A stretch of DNA of 64,000 bases from positions 39,655 through 103,654 of the forward strand of contig NZ_ADAQ01000006.1 in the NCBI RefSeq assembly GCF_000176515.1, written 5' to 3'. Source of the stretch: Grimontia hollisae CIP 101886 (GTDB lineage Bacteria > Pseudomonadota > Gammaproteobacteria > Enterobacterales > Vibrionaceae). The notes beneath the pieces are model-generated. The model saw only the letters and a list, made by a program, of their open reading frames with translations, did no database searches and was not told where the DNA came from. Of this stretch, positions 35,616 to 47,731 are shown one piece after another. Numbering within the stretch: the first letter of the stretch is position 1; each line of letters starts with the position of its first letter. The position numbers and the translations under genes are program-made.

Positions 35616-38600
35616 TCATGCTTCAACACGATCGGTGACAACTGCGCTCAGGCGCGCGGACTCTGTCAGGATCACCTCTTCCATCGGTTTGGGCACACTG
35701 AAATGATAGCCCTGAGCATAATCGACACCAAGGGAGCACAGGCGCATCAGGATGGCATCATTTTCCACAAATTCAGCGACCGTTTTCTTGCCCATCTGAG
35801 TTGCCAGCTCATGGATAGCACGGACCATGACATAGTCGGCTTCATCATCAGCAATATCACGCACAAACTGGCCATCAATCTTGATGATATCCACCGGCAG
35901 GCGCTTGAGATAACCGAATGAGGACAAACCGGATCCAAAGTCATCCAATGCAATGGAGCAGCCCAGTTGCTTGAGCTTGGTAAACAGCCCTATTGCATCA
36001 CTGAGGTTACTGATAGCGGCGGTTTCAGTGATCTCCAGACTGATGGACGAACTGGGGATAGTGCTGGTTTTCAGTGCTTCAAGCAGGAAGTGGATAAAGC
36101 CTTCATCGCTCATGGAACGTCCGGAAAGGTTGATAGACACCATGCCGACGACATCTACATGCTCGGGGTGGCGGTCAAACCATCCCAGGGTCTTTTCAAT
36201 TACCCGCTTATCAATCATATGGGCCATATTGAAACGTTCTGCAGCGGGGATAAATTGGCCCGGTGGCACATAGTTACCCTCTTTGTCACGCATTCTCACC
36301 AACACCTCAAAATAGAGCTTCTCTTCGAGGTTGGCGTTGACACTGACAATAGGCTGGGCATAGACCTCGAAACGATCTTCAGCGAGTGCCTCATGAATTT
36401 TGCTGACAAAGGACATCTCGCGCTCATGCCGGCGAAGTTCCTGATCGTCCGGACGATACAGGTGCACCCGGCTACGCCCCTCATGCTTGGCGGCATAACA
36501 GGCTGTATCAGCCTGTGCATGCACCTGTTGCGGCGTGCTGGCGGTTTTATCCAGCATACGGATCCCCACCGAGCAGCCCAGTGCCAGACGGGTATTTTTC
36601 CAATAGAAGTCAAGCTCACTCAGGGTGTCCAGAATACGTTTTCCCTGCTCAAGGGCCTGCTGCTCATTGCAGTCATAGCAAATCACGGCGAACTCGTCCC
36701 CACCAAGGCGGGCCAAGGTTGCGCCAATGGGCAGCGACTCACGCAGTATCTGCGCGGTCTGCTTCAATGCCTCATCCCCCGCTTCATGGCCTACGGTGTC
36801 GTTTATCACGCGGAATTGGTCAAGGTCGATATAAAACAAGGCATGAACCACCCCGTTTTCCTTCAATGCACCCAGCACATCCACCAACCGGGCTTCAAAG
36901 CAGTTGCGGTTCAGCAATCCGGTTAAAAAGTCATGCTGTGCCTGATAGCGAAGTTGCTGTTCCATGCGGCGGTTTTCAGTGATGTCTTCCCCGACCAACA
37001 ACAACTGCGACTGCACCAGTGTCGAGCGGACACTTTCCCGGACCCAACGCTCGTTGCCATCACTGGTGCGGTAGCGAATTTCACGTCGGCGAATACCAAA
37101 GCGCTCACGCTGTTTGCCATTTAACAGGCTGCGTGGCGGTGGACTGCCATCCGCGTAGAAATCTGTCACTTTGTGTCCAAGCATGTGGTGCTTGGAAAAT
37201 CCCAGCCATTCAGTAGCGCACTGGTTAACAGACTGGATGCGCGATTGTTGGTCAATGGTCAGCAGCATCACCGGTTGCTGCTCATAGAGCATGCGGTACT
37301 CCACTTCGCTGCGCTGCAATTTTTGCTCGGCGAGTTTTCGCTGGCTGATATCACGCGCTTCAAACAGGATTTGGGCATCAGCATGGCTATGCTCTGGCAG
37401 GGCTTTAAGTGCCACATCTAAAATCACTTCATTTTGCTGATCCGACAGCAGGCACACTTCAAACCGGCTCACCTGCCCTTCAATCAGTGATTCAAGATGG
37501 ATTTTCAGCCGATCGCCGCTGAGCCACTCAGGCCACCGACAAAGTGGCAGAAATCCCCGGCTGGCATGTTCGGGGAAGAGTCGCTGGAAAGCGCCGTTCG
37601 CCGACACTACCCGTCCGTGGTTATCTAACAAGGCGATATATTGATGGCTCTGGTCGAAGACCCCTTTAAACAGAGCCCGGCTTTGTGCCAATGCCCGCTC
37701 ACCCTGTTTCTGACGGTTCATGTGTTTTGCCAGGATTCCTATAATCACCAAAGCAATTGCCATCATAGCCAGGCTACTGAGTATCGCATCACGGTTGGCC
37801 TGCCAAAACGGGGGAGGCTTGTTGACAATCACCGCATCAGGGAACTGTCCTACATCGATCTGATGCTCACGGGCTGCTGCGTATTCAAACATCATTTGGT
37901 TGGCATCGACGACAATGGCCGACATCGACCCACTTTCGAGTGCTTCGACAAGCAACCCTGCCTGCACTTCCCCATGGTGCGCAGCATCTACCATAATGCC
38001 GCCAATGACCCCATATGGCAGCATAAAGCTGTTTGCCCCATACACCGGCACCTTGGTGGATGCGATCACCTGGATCAGCAGATCGCCATGTTCCATAAAT
38101 GCGCCATTGGCATCTTTAAAAAAAGAAACAAACAGCACCACATCCCCGTCTTCCAGTGTGCCAACCTTTTCAACCAGCCCATCAAAACTGATTTGATGCA
38201 ACCGGCGGATCTCTACTCCTTGAGCAGGAAACGCCTTTAACTGGCGATCAATGGCCTGCCAGTACTGACGGCTTGAATAAGCATCATCCAGCGCAATCCA
38301 CACCCGCTCAGTTTTTGGGTGCAGTTGTTTTATCAGGGCGACATTGTCCGGCACATTGATAAGCTCCTCGACCCCACTTAACATTTCAATGTTGTCATAC
38401 AGCCCGGAGCCGGTGCTGTTGAGCCCCGAAAACACCACCGGAATTGTCCCGATTTCATCAGCCAGTTCATTCACCAGCCACAGCGCAGCATTGTCAGTGG
38501 TCAGGATGGCGTCATAATGGTGTTGCTGAAAACGGGCGAGGTAGAGACGTTTCAGCTCAATGTGGTAGTCAAAGGATTGGATGCGCTTGGTATCGAGGTA

Positions 38601-38780
38601 GGTGTGCTCCACCTCAATATTTTTACCTTGCACGCCCTGTTCAATGCCATTTACCAGCGATTCAGTCCAGAAAAAGTCGGGATGGTAGGAATGGATAGCA
38701 AGCACCTTGTAGGCCGCAAAAACTACGCCGGTTTGAAAAAACAGCACACTGAGAATTAGCCACTTAAGTATTTGGCACAT
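35616..38780 (-). CDS. Periplasmic-sensor PAS/GGDEF/EAL cyclic-di-GMP protein
   Basis: 1054 residues from the ATG at 38780, chosen because it opens a signal sequence (MCQILKWLILSVLFFQTGVV); the frame continues open to 38861. Order: signal/membrane anchor; periplasmic ABC_sub_bind-like sensor (about 30-320, AYKVLAIHSYHPDFFWTESL); membrane helix about 330-352; two PAS domains (about 375-480, 500-610); GGDEF domain with intact GGDEF (about 692-696); EAL domain from about 810 with EVL in place of EAL but SINLSG, EITET, DDFGSG and IDGQFV kept. Diguanylate cyclase and phosphodiesterase both look possible. Ligand unknown. Confidence 0.9.
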   Translation of the reverse strand: MCQILKWLILSVLFFQTGVVFAAYKVLAIHSYHPDFFWTESLVNGIEQGVQGKNIEVEHTYLDTKRIQSFDYHIELKRLYLARFQQHHYDAILTTDNAALWLVNELADEIGTIPVVFSGLNSTGSGLYDNIEMLSGVEELINVPDNVALIKQLHPKTERVWIALDDAYSSRQYWQAIDRQLKAFPAQGVEIRRLHQISFDGLVEKVGTLEDGDVVLFVSFFKDANGAFMEHGDLLIQVIASTKVPVYGANSFMLPYGVIGGIMVDAAHHGEVQAGLLVEALESGSMSAIVVDANQMMFEYAAAREHQIDVGQFPDAVIVNKPPPFWQANRDAILSSLAMMAIALVIIGILAKHMNRQKQGERALAQSRALFKGVFDQSHQYIALLDNHGRVVSANGAFQRLFPEHASRGFLPLCRWPEWLSGDRLKIHLESLIEGQVSRFEVCLLSDQQNEVILDVALKALPEHSHADAQILFEARDISQRKLAEQKLQRSEVEYRMLYEQQPVMLLTIDQQSRIQSVNQCATEWLGFSKHHMLGHKVTDFYADGSPPPRSLLNGKQRERFGIRRREIRYRTSDGNERWVRESVRSTLVQSQLLLVGEDITENRRMEQQLRYQAQHDFLTGLLNRNCFEARLVDVLGALKENGVVHALFYIDLDQFRVINDTVGHEAGDEALKQTAQILRESLPIGATLARLGGDEFAVICYDCNEQQALEQGKRILDTLSELDFYWKNTRLALGCSVGIRMLDKTASTPQQVHAQADTACYAAKHEGRSRVHLYRPDDQELRRHEREMSFVSKIHEALAEDRFEVYAQPIVSVNANLEEKLYFEVLVRMRDKEGNYVPPGQFIPAAERFNMAHMIDKRVIEKTLGWFDRHPEHVDVVGMVSINLSGRSMSDEGFIHFLLEALKTSTIPSSSISLEITETAAISNLSDAIGLFTKLKQLGCSIALDDFGSGLSSFGYLKRLPVDIIKIDGQFVRDIADDEADYVMVRAIHELATQMGKKTVAEFVENDAILMRLCSLGVDYAQGYHFSVPKPMEEVILTESARLSAVVTDRVEA

Positions 38781-38901
38781 AGTAATAACGTAAAGTTTTC
38801 TCAAACCGGTTACAGTAATAAGACACGGTATTGGGAAGGCTATCAATTGGTCAAGTTTCATGCACGGAAACTGCGGGTAACATGGAGTTTAGTGAATAAC
38901 A

Positions 38902-39363
38902 ATGACTGAAATTGCAAAATTAGATGACTTAGATCGCCAAATTCTGCGCACCCTGATGGCAGATGCCAAAGTGCCCTATGCTGAAATGGGAAAGCGGTTT
39001 TCCGTTAGTCCCGCCACGGTGCATGTGCGGGTAGAAAAAATGAAAGCAGCAGGCATCATCACCGGCACGGAAGTATTGGTGAACACCAAGGCGCTGGGCT
39101 ATGACGTGTGCTGCTTTATCGGCATTAACCTCTATGCAGCCCGGGATTACCATTCAGCCCTGGAAAAACTGCAACAGCTTGATGAAGTGGTGGAAGCTTA
39201 TTACACCACCGGTGCCTACAACATCTTCGTCAAACTCATGTGCCGGTCAATAGAGGAGCTGCAATACGTGCTGATTGATAAATTGCAGGCCATTGATGAA
39301 GTGCAGTCCACAGAAACCCTGATTTCGCTGCAAAATCCAATCAAGCGTAATGTATCGCCGTAA
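38902..39363 (+). CDS. asnC: AsnC, Lrp-family regulator
   Basis: 153 residues. N-terminal winged helix (LDDLDRQILRTLMADAK, FSVSPATVHVRVEKMKAAGI) and a C-terminal RAM ligand-binding domain (EAYYTTGAYNIFVKLMCRSI, STETLISLQNP) nearly co-linear with E. coli AsnC, which senses asparagine and activates asnA. asnA is not in this window. Shares a palindromic terminator with hemB. Confidence 0.92.
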   Translation: MTEIAKLDDLDRQILRTLMADAKVPYAEMGKRFSVSPATVHVRVEKMKAAGIITGTEVLVNTKALGYDVCCFIGINLYAARDYHSALEKLQQLDEVVEAYYTTGAYNIFVKLMCRSIEELQYVLIDKLQAIDEVQSTETLISLQNPIKRNVSP

Positions 39364-39390
39364 GGCGAGAGCATGTTGTCCGCATAGAAA

Positions 39391-39421
39391 CCAAAATGCC
39401 AGCATGTCGCTGGCATTTTGG
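39391..39421. terminator. Bidirectional terminator between asnC and hemB
   Basis: 13-bp perfect stem CCAAAATGCCAGC/GCTGGCATTTTGG with a 5-base loop. Confidence 0.85.
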
Positions 39422-39439
39422 TGTTGTAAACAACGCTGA

Positions 39440-40519
<1,080 letters not shown>

Positions 40520-40546
40520 TTAGTAGCGTCGCATGCATCATAGCGG

Positions 40547-41326
40547 TTACAGGCCAAAGAATCGACGGCTGTTGAGGATGGTTTGTGTGATCAACTGCTC
40601 AGTGTCCTGTTGCCGCAATGCAGCGATTTGTGACGCGATATGCGGCAGATAGCAAGGTTCATTGCGACGCGATTTGGGTTTAGGATTGAGATCGCGTGGC
40701 AACAGATACGGCGCGTCGGTTTCAATCATCAGCCTGTCATCCGGGATCAGCGGTACCATCGCACGAAGTGCCTCTCCACGCCGCTCATCGCAAACCCAGC
40801 CGGTAATGCCAATATAGAGCCCCGCCTCCAGACACTCTTTAAGCTCCCCTTGCGAGCCGGTGAAACAATGCAGCACCGCCCCCGGTAACTGATCAAGGTA
40901 GGGGCGGAGAATCGCCATAAACCGCTCATGGGCGTCACGGCAGTGCAGGAATACCGGCATATTGAGTTCAACAGCAAGTTTCAGGTGGGCTTCAAACACC
41001 GCTTCCTGTTGCGGGCGGGGTGAAAAATCACGGTTAAAGTCCAGGCCACACTCCCCGATCGCCACCACCTGCGGCTCACGGGCCAGAGCCCGGATTACCG
41101 GCAGGGACAAATCGTCAACCGTTTTGGCATCATGGGGATGTACTCCGGCAGTAGAATAGGCAAAACCCGGCATAGTCGCTGCCAGTGCCGCTGCTTCTGG
41201 GCTTGACTGGAGATCGGTGCCGGTCAGCACCATCGCCGTAACACCCGCTTCTTTGGCTCGCGCCACCACCTCTTCTCTGTCTGTATCAAACTGACTGCTT
41301 GTCAGGTTAACGCCGATATCTATCAC
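40547..41326 (-). CDS. tatD: TatD family 3'-5' DNA exonuclease
   Basis: 259 residues from a GTG at 41326, AAGGA seven bases upstream, giving [13 protein letters not shown] as in E. coli; the longer open frame to 41398 crosses a terminator and is rejected. Metal-binding motifs: [37 protein letters not shown] and [15 protein letters not shown]. Acts in DNA repair/degradation, not protein export. Confidence 0.95.
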   Translation of the reverse strand: MIDIGVNLTSSQFDTDREEVVARAKEAGVTAMVLTGTDLQSSPEAAALAATMPGFAYSTAGVHPHDAKTVDDLSLPVIRALAREPQVVAIGECGLDFNRDFSPRPQQEAVFEAHLKLAVELNMPVFLHCRDAHERFMAILRPYLDQLPGAVLHCFTGSQGELKECLEAGLYIGITGWVCDERRGEALRAMVPLIPDDRLMIETDAPYLLPRDLNPKPKSRRNEPCYLPHIASQIAALRQQDTEQLITQTILNSRRFFGL

Positions 41327-41370
41327 TGAAAATCCTTGTCCTTTGTTGGCCAATTGGCGCGCTGAATAAG

Positions 41371-41395
41371 AAAAAAGCCAGTGTATCACTGGCTT
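41371..41395 (-). terminator. Terminator between tatC and tatD
   Basis: AAGCCAGTG/CACTGGCTT stem with loop ATA, followed by a T6 run on the minus strand. It uncouples tatD from tatABC, at least partly. Confidence 0.85.
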
Positions 41396-41416
41396 CATAT
41401 GCTATCACGCCCCAAG

Positions 41417-42178
41417 TTAGCCCTGGCTTTGCTCTTCACTTTCGCCGTTTTCATCATCGCGCGGCTTATAAAAACGCGAGAAGAAAAGACCGACCTCAAA
41501 CAACAAGCACATGGGGATCGCCAACAGGGTTTGAGAAATGATATCAGGCGGTGTCAGCAGCATCCCCACCACAAACGCCGCCACAATGATATAAGGGCGT
41601 TTTTGGCGCAGATCATCAGGCTCTACCGCACCGGTCCAGGTCAGCAGCAGAATCGCCACCGGGATCTCAAACGCCAGGCCGAAGGCCATAAACAGTGCCA
41701 GGATGAAATCCAGGTAACTGGCAATGTCTGTGGCTATCTGCACATCAACCGGCGCAATTGAGGTGAAAAAGCCAAACACCAGCGGAAACACCACAAAGTA
41801 GGCAAATGCCACGCCACAGTAAAACAGCAGCGAGCTGGATGCCAACAACGGGAGGATCAGGCGCTTTTCATGCTTGTACAAGCCCGGTGCCACAAACGCC
41901 CAGACCTGATAAAGGATCATTGGCACGGCAATAAACACAGACACCACTAGTGTCAGCTTGATTGGCGTGAAGAAGGGCGACGCCACATCCGTTGCAATCA
42001 TGCTGGTGCCTTCCGGCAGTTGGGAAACCAACGGCTCGGAGACAAAGGTGTAGATGTCATTGGCAAAATACACCAACCCCATGAACACCACCAGCACAGC
42101 CAGTAATGCACGGAGCAGGCGATCTCTCAGCTCAGTGAGATGGCTGATGAGTGGTTGGGTATCTTCAACAGATGACAT
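41417..42178 (-). CDS. tatC: Sec-independent translocase subunit TatC
   Basis: 253 residues from the ATG at 42178 ([20 protein letters not shown]). Six membrane helices; conserved HLTELRDR at the N-terminus, [23 protein letters not shown] with the key Glu, and [10 protein letters not shown]. Core of the twin-arginine receptor. C-terminus acidic. The open frame adds 11 residues upstream but the chosen start fits E. coli. Confidence 0.96.
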   Translation of the reverse strand: MSSVEDTQPLISHLTELRDRLLRALLAVLVVFMGLVYFANDIYTFVSEPLVSQLPEGTSMIATDVASPFFTPIKLTLVVSVFIAVPMILYQVWAFVAPGLYKHEKRLILPLLASSSLLFYCGVAFAYFVVFPLVFGFFTSIAPVDVQIATDIASYLDFILALFMAFGLAFEIPVAILLLTWTGAVEPDDLRQKRPYIIVAAFVVGMLLTPPDIISQTLLAIPMCLLFEVGLFFSRFYKPRDDENGESEEQSQG

Positions 42179-42213
42179 AGTTTCTCGATAAAAACTGGAG
42201 CCCGGATACAACC

Positions 42214-42573
42214 TTACTCGGTTTTATCCTTGGTGGGGCTAGAAGCATTGGCAGTATCGGCAGTGTCACGCTGATTAGCACTTGAATAAGGGCGTTGCAC
42301 ATCCTCGGCTGCTTTTTTTAGCTCATCGACAGACTGTTGCAGATCCGGCGACAGGTTTTTCATGCCCATCTGCTCGGCTTTTTTCAGGTTTTCCTGTAGC
42401 TCCTGGATTTTGAGCTCCTGTTCGAGCTCATCACGCACAGAGCCAGCCATCCGGCGAGCGGCACCTACCCAGCGGGAGACATTGCGGATAGCCACAGGTA
42501 AACGTTCAGGGCCGAGCACCACCAGACCGACAACGGCGATCAGGATCAGCTCCCAAAAACCGATATCAAACAC
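42214..42573 (-). CDS. tatB: Twin-arginine translocase subunit TatB
   Basis: 119 residues. [20 protein letters not shown] anchor, then [19 protein letters not shown] with the conserved G-P-E-LP hinge, amphipathic helix and a polar tail. Receptor component with TatC. 35 bases precede tatC, 3 bases after tatA. Confidence 0.96.
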   Translation of the reverse strand: MFDIGFWELILIAVVGLVVLGPERLPVAIRNVSRWVGAARRMAGSVRDELEQELKIQELQENLKKAEQMGMKNLSPDLQQSVDELKKAAEDVQRPYSSANQRDTADTANASSPTKDKTE

Positions 42574-42576
42574 GGA

Positions 42577-42819
42577 TTATGCCTGCTCTTTATCTTTCGC
42601 TTCGCTTTTTTGCGCAGTGTTAGTGCTTTTCTCTTCCAGTTTTTCCTGGCCGAAGTCAGCGTCTTTCTTGTCGTCCTTATCATCGTCAGACATGGCTTTT
42701 TTGAAGCCTTTGATGGCCGATCCCAAGTCACCGCCAATGTTACGAAGTTTCTTGGTTCCGAACAGAAGAATAACGATAACGGCAATGATAAGCAGTTGCC
42801 AAATACTAATACCACCCAT
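42577..42819 (-). CDS. tatA: Twin-arginine translocase subunit TatA
   Basis: 80 residues. [20 protein letters not shown] anchor, [20 protein letters not shown] hinge and amphipathic helix, charged tail. Forms the pore. Immediately before tatB. Confidence 0.97.
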   Translation of the reverse strand: MGGISIWQLLIIAVIVILLFGTKKLRNIGGDLGSAIKGFKKAMSDDDKDDKKDADFGQEKLEEKSTNTAQKSEAKDKEQA

Positions 42820-42902
42820 GCTAATGATACCTCTGCGTTATGTGGTGAATAAACAAGCCAACGGATTCTATTTGCTCAATGTTACAGTTTGTTTGCTGCA
42901 AT

Positions 42903-44537
42903 TTACTTGTTAAATGCGCGCCAGGCAAATAACCAGCTAAACAACGCGGTTACACCTGTGATCTGAGGCAAAACCTCGACCTGGTTACTGTAAAGTATGG
43001 CAGATGTCACCAGCAATGTAGCACCGATCCCCATCAGGAAACGGGCTCGATTTTGTTGCTTACGTGCCTGCATGAACTCCCGGTACATGGCATCCATACG
43101 CTGGTTGATCTGACGCCCTTGCTTCAGGCTATCGTACACCAACTCTGGCAGTTCCGGCAGTTTCTCTGCCCAGAATGGCGCTTTTTCTTTGATCGCGTTA
43201 ATCACCGCCTGCGGCCCAACCTGACGCGACATCCAGTCTTCAAGGAATGGTTTGGCGGTATCCCATAAATCCAGTTGCGGATAAAGCTGGCGACCCAACC
43301 CTTCCACGTAAAGCAGTGTTTTTTGCAACAGCACCAGTTGTGGCTGCACTTCCATATTAAAACGTCGTGCCGTGTTAAACAGGTTCAGCAACACATGACC
43401 AAAGGAAATTTCACACAGCGGCTTTTCAAAAATGGGTTCACAGACAGTGCGGATGGCAAACTCAAACTCATCAACATTGGTGTCATGCGGCACCCAGCCA
43501 GAATCGACATGCAGTTCTGCTACTTTACGGTAATCACGGTTAAAGAAGGCGAGGAAGTTTTCCGCCAGATAACGCTTATCTTCGCGGTTCAATGTGCCGA
43601 CAATGCCGCAATCAAGACCTATCCACTGCGGGTCTTTCGGGTGATCGTAGGAGACAAACACATTGCCAGGGTGCATGTCGGCATGGAAGAAGCTGTCGCG
43701 GAACACTTGGGTGAAAAACACCTGCACACCCCGTTCCGCCAGCAGTTTTAGATCAGTACCGTTGGCTTTTAACCCTTCAATGTCAGAAACCTGAATACCA
43801 TAGATACGTTCAGACACCATCAGTGACTGACGGCAATAATCGCTGAACACTTCCGGCACATAGAGAATGTGGTCGTTTTCGAAGTTGCGGCGAAGCTGGA
43901 TGGCATTAGCCGCTTCGCGCATCAAATCCAACTCATCGAGCAGGGTTTTCTCATATTCACGCACCACTTCGACCGGCTTGAGACGTCTGGCTTCCGGCAG
44001 GAAGCGGGCGACAATACGCGCCATGCGGTACATGAGTTTGATGTCGGCCTGAATGACAGGAAGGATGTCAGGGCGGATAACTTTCAACACCACTTCCCGG
44101 CCGTTTTCTTTCAGTGTCGCGGTATGAACCTGGGCAATCGAGGCAGATGCCAGCGGGGTTTCACTAAAATTATCGAACCAGTTTTCCAGCGGACCGCCAA
44201 GGGCTTTTTCCATCTGTGCCTTGGCAAGCTTGCCATCAAACGGCTCGACCTGATCCTGCAACATAGCCAGTTGGTCCGCGATGGCCGGCGGGAACAGATC
44301 GCGGCGGGTCGACATCATCTGGCCAAACTTAATCCACACCGGTCCCAGTTCCTGTAGCGCCAGGCGCAGACGCTCACCCAGCGGTTTCTCAGGATGGCGG
44401 TTCTTCATCCAGAACAGCATTTTGCGCATCAGTTGTGGGCCGCGGGTAATCGGCTGGTCTGGTAGCAGTTCATCCAGCCCGTAACCAAGCTGGACCTGGG
44501 TGATTTTGTACAGGCGGCGGATTTCGCTCGGGGTCAT
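42903..44537 (-). CDS. ubiB: UbiB, atypical kinase-like protein for ubiquinone synthesis
   Basis: 544 residues (E. coli 546). ADCK/ABC1 fold: KxGQ motif [12 protein letters not shown]-rich loop in [22 protein letters not shown] and catalytic-region [22 protein letters not shown]. Two C-terminal membrane helices (about 500-540). An ATPase linked to quinone intermediates in the Ubi complex. Overlaps ubiJ by 4 bases; tatA follows after 83 bases. Confidence 0.96.
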   Translation of the reverse strand: MTPSEIRRLYKITQVQLGYGLDELLPDQPITRGPQLMRKMLFWMKNRHPEKPLGERLRLALQELGPVWIKFGQMMSTRRDLFPPAIADQLAMLQDQVEPFDGKLAKAQMEKALGGPLENWFDNFSETPLASASIAQVHTATLKENGREVVLKVIRPDILPVIQADIKLMYRMARIVARFLPEARRLKPVEVVREYEKTLLDELDLMREAANAIQLRRNFENDHILYVPEVFSDYCRQSLMVSERIYGIQVSDIEGLKANGTDLKLLAERGVQVFFTQVFRDSFFHADMHPGNVFVSYDHPKDPQWIGLDCGIVGTLNREDKRYLAENFLAFFNRDYRKVAELHVDSGWVPHDTNVDEFEFAIRTVCEPIFEKPLCEISFGHVLLNLFNTARRFNMEVQPQLVLLQKTLLYVEGLGRQLYPQLDLWDTAKPFLEDWMSRQVGPQAVINAIKEKAPFWAEKLPELPELVYDSLKQGRQINQRMDAMYREFMQARKQQNRARFLMGIGATLLVTSAILYSNQVEVLPQITGVTALFSWLFAWRAFNK

Positions 44538-45157
44538 ACGTTCGCCACCTCAGCCAGTTTCTTCTCAATCGCATCAAGACGGGCAGATAAACGGGATGCC
44601 TGGCTTTGCACGTCATCGACCTGATCAGCAAAGTAGGCCACTTCCAGCGCTCCCGGTGCCAGTCGCCATTCTTCGACCACCAGCTCACCGACATAACGCT
44701 GGTTACGCTCAGTCATCTGCTTGAGAAACGCCAGCCCTTGCTGCGCACCCCGTACCAGGGTGTGAGCCACCACATCCCCAGTGTAATGGGAAAGCCATTC
44801 GGCAATGTCCGGGTTGAGGCCGTTCAGGAGGCTGGAAAATTGCTGCGCGACATCGATGTCGCCTTCCAGATGCAGTTTGTCCTGCTTGATCAGCCGGGTC
44901 AGGTTGGCCTTATCTTTAAGCAGCGGCGCAACCGATATTGCCAGCGCCAGATCGCAGTCAGCTTCACCTTCAAAATCCGCCAACACATCAATCTGCTGGC
45001 TGAACACAAACACCAGCTGTTTGTTAATATCGGTCAGGCGCACACGGAGCACGTTGCCTTTCAGCCTCGCCAAGCGTTTCTGGCTTTCCGCATCCTGTTT
45101 CAGCACCGTATTCAGGCTGGTTTCAACCACAGCGGTGACGAACGGGTCTAATGGCAT
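44534..45157 (-). CDS. ubiJ: Ubiquinone biosynthesis accessory protein UbiJ
   Basis: 207 residues. SCP2-like lipid-binding N-terminal half (about 10-110, containing [20 protein letters not shown] and [17 protein letters not shown]), C-terminal coiled coil ([16 protein letters not shown]). Holds hydrophobic ubiquinone intermediates with UbiK. Between ubiE (11 bases) and ubiB. Confidence 0.93.
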   Translation of the reverse strand: MPLDPFVTAVVETSLNTVLKQDAESQKRLARLKGNVLRVRLTDINKQLVFVFSQQIDVLADFEGEADCDLALAISVAPLLKDKANLTRLIKQDKLHLEGDIDVAQQFSSLLNGLNPDIAEWLSHYTGDVVAHTLVRGAQQGLAFLKQMTERNQRYVGELVVEEWRLAPGALEVAYFADQVDDVQSQASRLSARLDAIEKKLAEVANV

Positions 45158-45168
45158 CCCCTTCTCCC

Positions 45169-45948
45169 TCAGAACTTGTAGCCGCGGTGCAGGGCAACAA
45201 TGCCACCGGTCAGGTTGAAATATTTGGTTTGCTCAAAACCGGCCTCTTCCATCATGCCTTTGAGGGTCTCCTGATCCGGGTGCATACGAATGGACTCTGC
45301 CAGGTAACGGTAGCTCTCACTGTCATTGGCAATGATTTCACCCATTTTTGGCAGCAGGTGGAACGAGTAGGCATCATAGACTTTTGACAGCGGCTCAATA
45401 ATGGGCTTGGAGAATTCAAGAACCAGCAGGCGGCCACCCGGCTTCAGCACACGGTACATCGAGCGCAGTGCCTTGTCTTTGTCGGTGACATTGCGAAGGC
45501 CAAAACCGATGGTGATACAGTCGAAATAGTCATCAGGGAACGGCAGTTCTTCCGCATTGGCCTGCACGTAATTCACGTTGCCGACAATGCCCAGATCGCG
45601 CAGTTTATCGCGGCCCACGTTCAGCATCGAGTTGTTGATGTCAGCCAGTATCACCTGGCCTTTCTCTCCCACAATGCGGGAAAATTTGGCGGTCAGATCG
45701 CCGGTTCCCCCTGCGAGATCCAACACGCGCTGACCTGGACGCACGCCACTACAATCAACAGTAAAACGTTTCCAGATACGGTGAATACCCATCGACATCA
45801 CATCGTTCATGATGTCGTACTTTGCCGCTACACTGTGGAAGACGTTGGCAACCATCCCGACCTTCTCATCTTTGGCGACCGTTTTGAAGCCAAAGTGGGT
45901 GGTATCCTGATCCGCGTCTTTCATCACGCCCTGTGTCATATCTGTCAT
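45169..45948 (-). CDS. ubiE: Ubiquinone/menaquinone C-methyltransferase UbiE
   Basis: 259 residues. SAM motif [15 protein letters not shown], family signature [19 protein letters not shown] and LVLEFSKP, and [17 protein letters not shown]. Methylates both quinone types. First gene of ubiE-ubiJ-ubiB-tatABC, the E. coli order. Confidence 0.97.
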   Translation of the reverse strand: MTDMTQGVMKDADQDTTHFGFKTVAKDEKVGMVANVFHSVAAKYDIMNDVMSMGIHRIWKRFTVDCSGVRPGQRVLDLAGGTGDLTAKFSRIVGEKGQVILADINNSMLNVGRDKLRDLGIVGNVNYVQANAEELPFPDDYFDCITIGFGLRNVTDKDKALRSMYRVLKPGGRLLVLEFSKPIIEPLSKVYDAYSFHLLPKMGEIIANDSESYRYLAESIRMHPDQETLKGMMEEAGFEQTKYFNLTGGIVALHRGYKF

Positions 45949-46068
45949 TATTAACCCCTGAGTAACACCGGGCCGGAAAGAAGAAAACGCCCGATATTTT
46001 TGCGCTTAGTGTACTTTACATACTCAAACAACCACAAGAAACGCTTAATGCGTCAACTAACAACCAGG

Positions 46069-47595
46069 TCAATCCGTTGAGACGGGCAAGCCCACCACAT
46101 CGTCATCCGGTTCATCACCCGATGCATCCCGTCCCAACATGGTGGGACTGATGTCGCGCTTCACCTCTACTCCCAGGGATTTAAAGCTCTCGACCTGACG
46201 CAAAATATTACCGCGGCCACTGGACAGTTTATTCACCGCATTCTGGTAGCTGTCAGACGCCTTATCCAGCGCAACCCCCATGGCTTCCATATCCGCAACA
46301 AACAACCGGATTTTGTCATACAGTTTGCCTGCCTTGTCGGCAATCAGCCGGGCATTCTGGTTTTGGTGCTCATAGCGCCACAGGTTGTTGATGGTGCGCA
46401 ATGCCACCAGCAAGGTGGTCGGACTGACCAGCATGATATTGTGATCGAGCGCCTCACGGATCAGGGAAGGCTCGGCTTCAATGGCAATCTGGAACGCGGG
46501 CTCAACCGGAATAAACATCAGCACATAGTCGAGGCTCTGAATACCGTGCAGTTGGTGGTAATCCTTGCGCCCCAGGCCTCGGATATGGCTGCGGATCGCC
46601 GCAATGTGTTCGCGCAGGGCACCGTCTCTGTCCGCCAGGGAATCCGCGTGGAAGTAGCGCTCATACGCCACCAGTGCCATCTTGGCATCGATCACAACAT
46701 CTTTCCCCTGCGGCAGGCGCACAATCACATCCGGTTGATAACGCTTGCCGTGCTCATTCTCCAGACTGACCTGGGTGTGGTATTCATGCCCTTCGCGCAG
46801 ACCGGATTCTTCCAGCACGCGGGCCAGCACCACTTCTCCCCAGTTGCCCTGTTGCTTGTTGTCCCCTTTCAGTGCCTGGGTCAGGTTGACAGCCTCACGG
46901 GTCATGGCTTCATTGAGCTGTTGCAGGTTTTTGATTTCATGCACCAGGGTGTGGCGCTCTTTGGCCTGCTCACCAAAGCTGTCGGTGACCTGTTTGCGAA
47001 ACCCTTCCAGTTCATTTTTCAATGGGCCCAGCAAGGACTCAAGGCTCTGCCGGTTTTGCTCATCCACGGTGCGGGTTTTGTGGTCAAAGACTTTGTTGGC
47101 CAGTGCTTCAAACTGGATACGGAGACGCTCTTCAGCCCCTTCCAGCAGTTTAATTTTGGCTTCTGCCGCCTCGAGTTGTTCTTCAGTGCGGGCCTGCTGC
47201 TCACGCAGGGTTAACGCCAGCGCGGCGTTGGCTTCACGCAGGTGCTCAACCGTTGCAGCCAGATCGGCTTTCTCGGCACGCAGGGTTTCCATCTGGCGCA
47301 GTTTTTCTGCGGCGGCAGCAAGTTTGCCGTATTGGGTGCGAAGCTCTGAACTGAGGCGATCACGCTCCAGATCCATGCCATCTAACTCATCCTGCAACGA
47401 CTGGTTTTGATGTTTCAGCCGGGCAATCTCTGCCTGGCTCAACCTGTCATCCGCGTCCCGTTGTTGCTGGTAAAGCTCGCGCTGGTTGCGCTGTGCCATG
47501 CGGTAATACACCCCGCCCAGTAGCGCGGTAAAACCTGCACCGGCGCCTGCCGCCACCCATACCAGACTGTCTGAAAACAGCGCTTCAAGCTGCAT
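46069..47595 (-). CDS. rmuC: DNA recombination protein RmuC
   Basis: 508 residues. N-terminal membrane anchor (about 9-28), long coiled coil to about residue 190, then the RmuC nuclease-fold domain with GNWGEVVLARVLEESGLREG, KDVVIDAKMALVAYERY and FIPVEPAF. Limits rearrangements at inverted repeats in E. coli. Lies just upstream of ubiE, as in E. coli. Confidence 0.95.
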   Translation of the reverse strand: MQLEALFSDSLVWVAAGAGAGFTALLGGVYYRMAQRNQRELYQQQRDADDRLSQAEIARLKHQNQSLQDELDGMDLERDRLSSELRTQYGKLAAAAEKLRQMETLRAEKADLAATVEHLREANAALALTLREQQARTEEQLEAAEAKIKLLEGAEERLRIQFEALANKVFDHKTRTVDEQNRQSLESLLGPLKNELEGFRKQVTDSFGEQAKERHTLVHEIKNLQQLNEAMTREAVNLTQALKGDNKQQGNWGEVVLARVLEESGLREGHEYHTQVSLENEHGKRYQPDVIVRLPQGKDVVIDAKMALVAYERYFHADSLADRDGALREHIAAIRSHIRGLGRKDYHQLHGIQSLDYVLMFIPVEPAFQIAIEAEPSLIREALDHNIMLVSPTTLLVALRTINNLWRYEHQNQNARLIADKAGKLYDKIRLFVADMEAMGVALDKASDSYQNAVNKLSSGRGNILRQVESFKSLGVEVKRDISPTMLGRDASGDEPDDDVVGLPVSTD

Positions 47596-47731
47596 GCTGT
47601 TTACCTTTTATATCAATGATCTCGTTGCCTCTCAGGCTAAATAGATACTGGATAAATGTCCAGCTTTTCTATTGCACAGAAATTGCTCTAGACTGCCGGA
47701 TTCTTTCCCTCTTTTGGACTCGTATTTTTCT

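Noticed and set aside
41327..41398. N-terminal extension of TatD to the ATG at 41398
   Set aside because: It crosses a terminator hairpin, and the GTG at 41326 has a proper ribosome binding site and matches the E. coli N-terminus.
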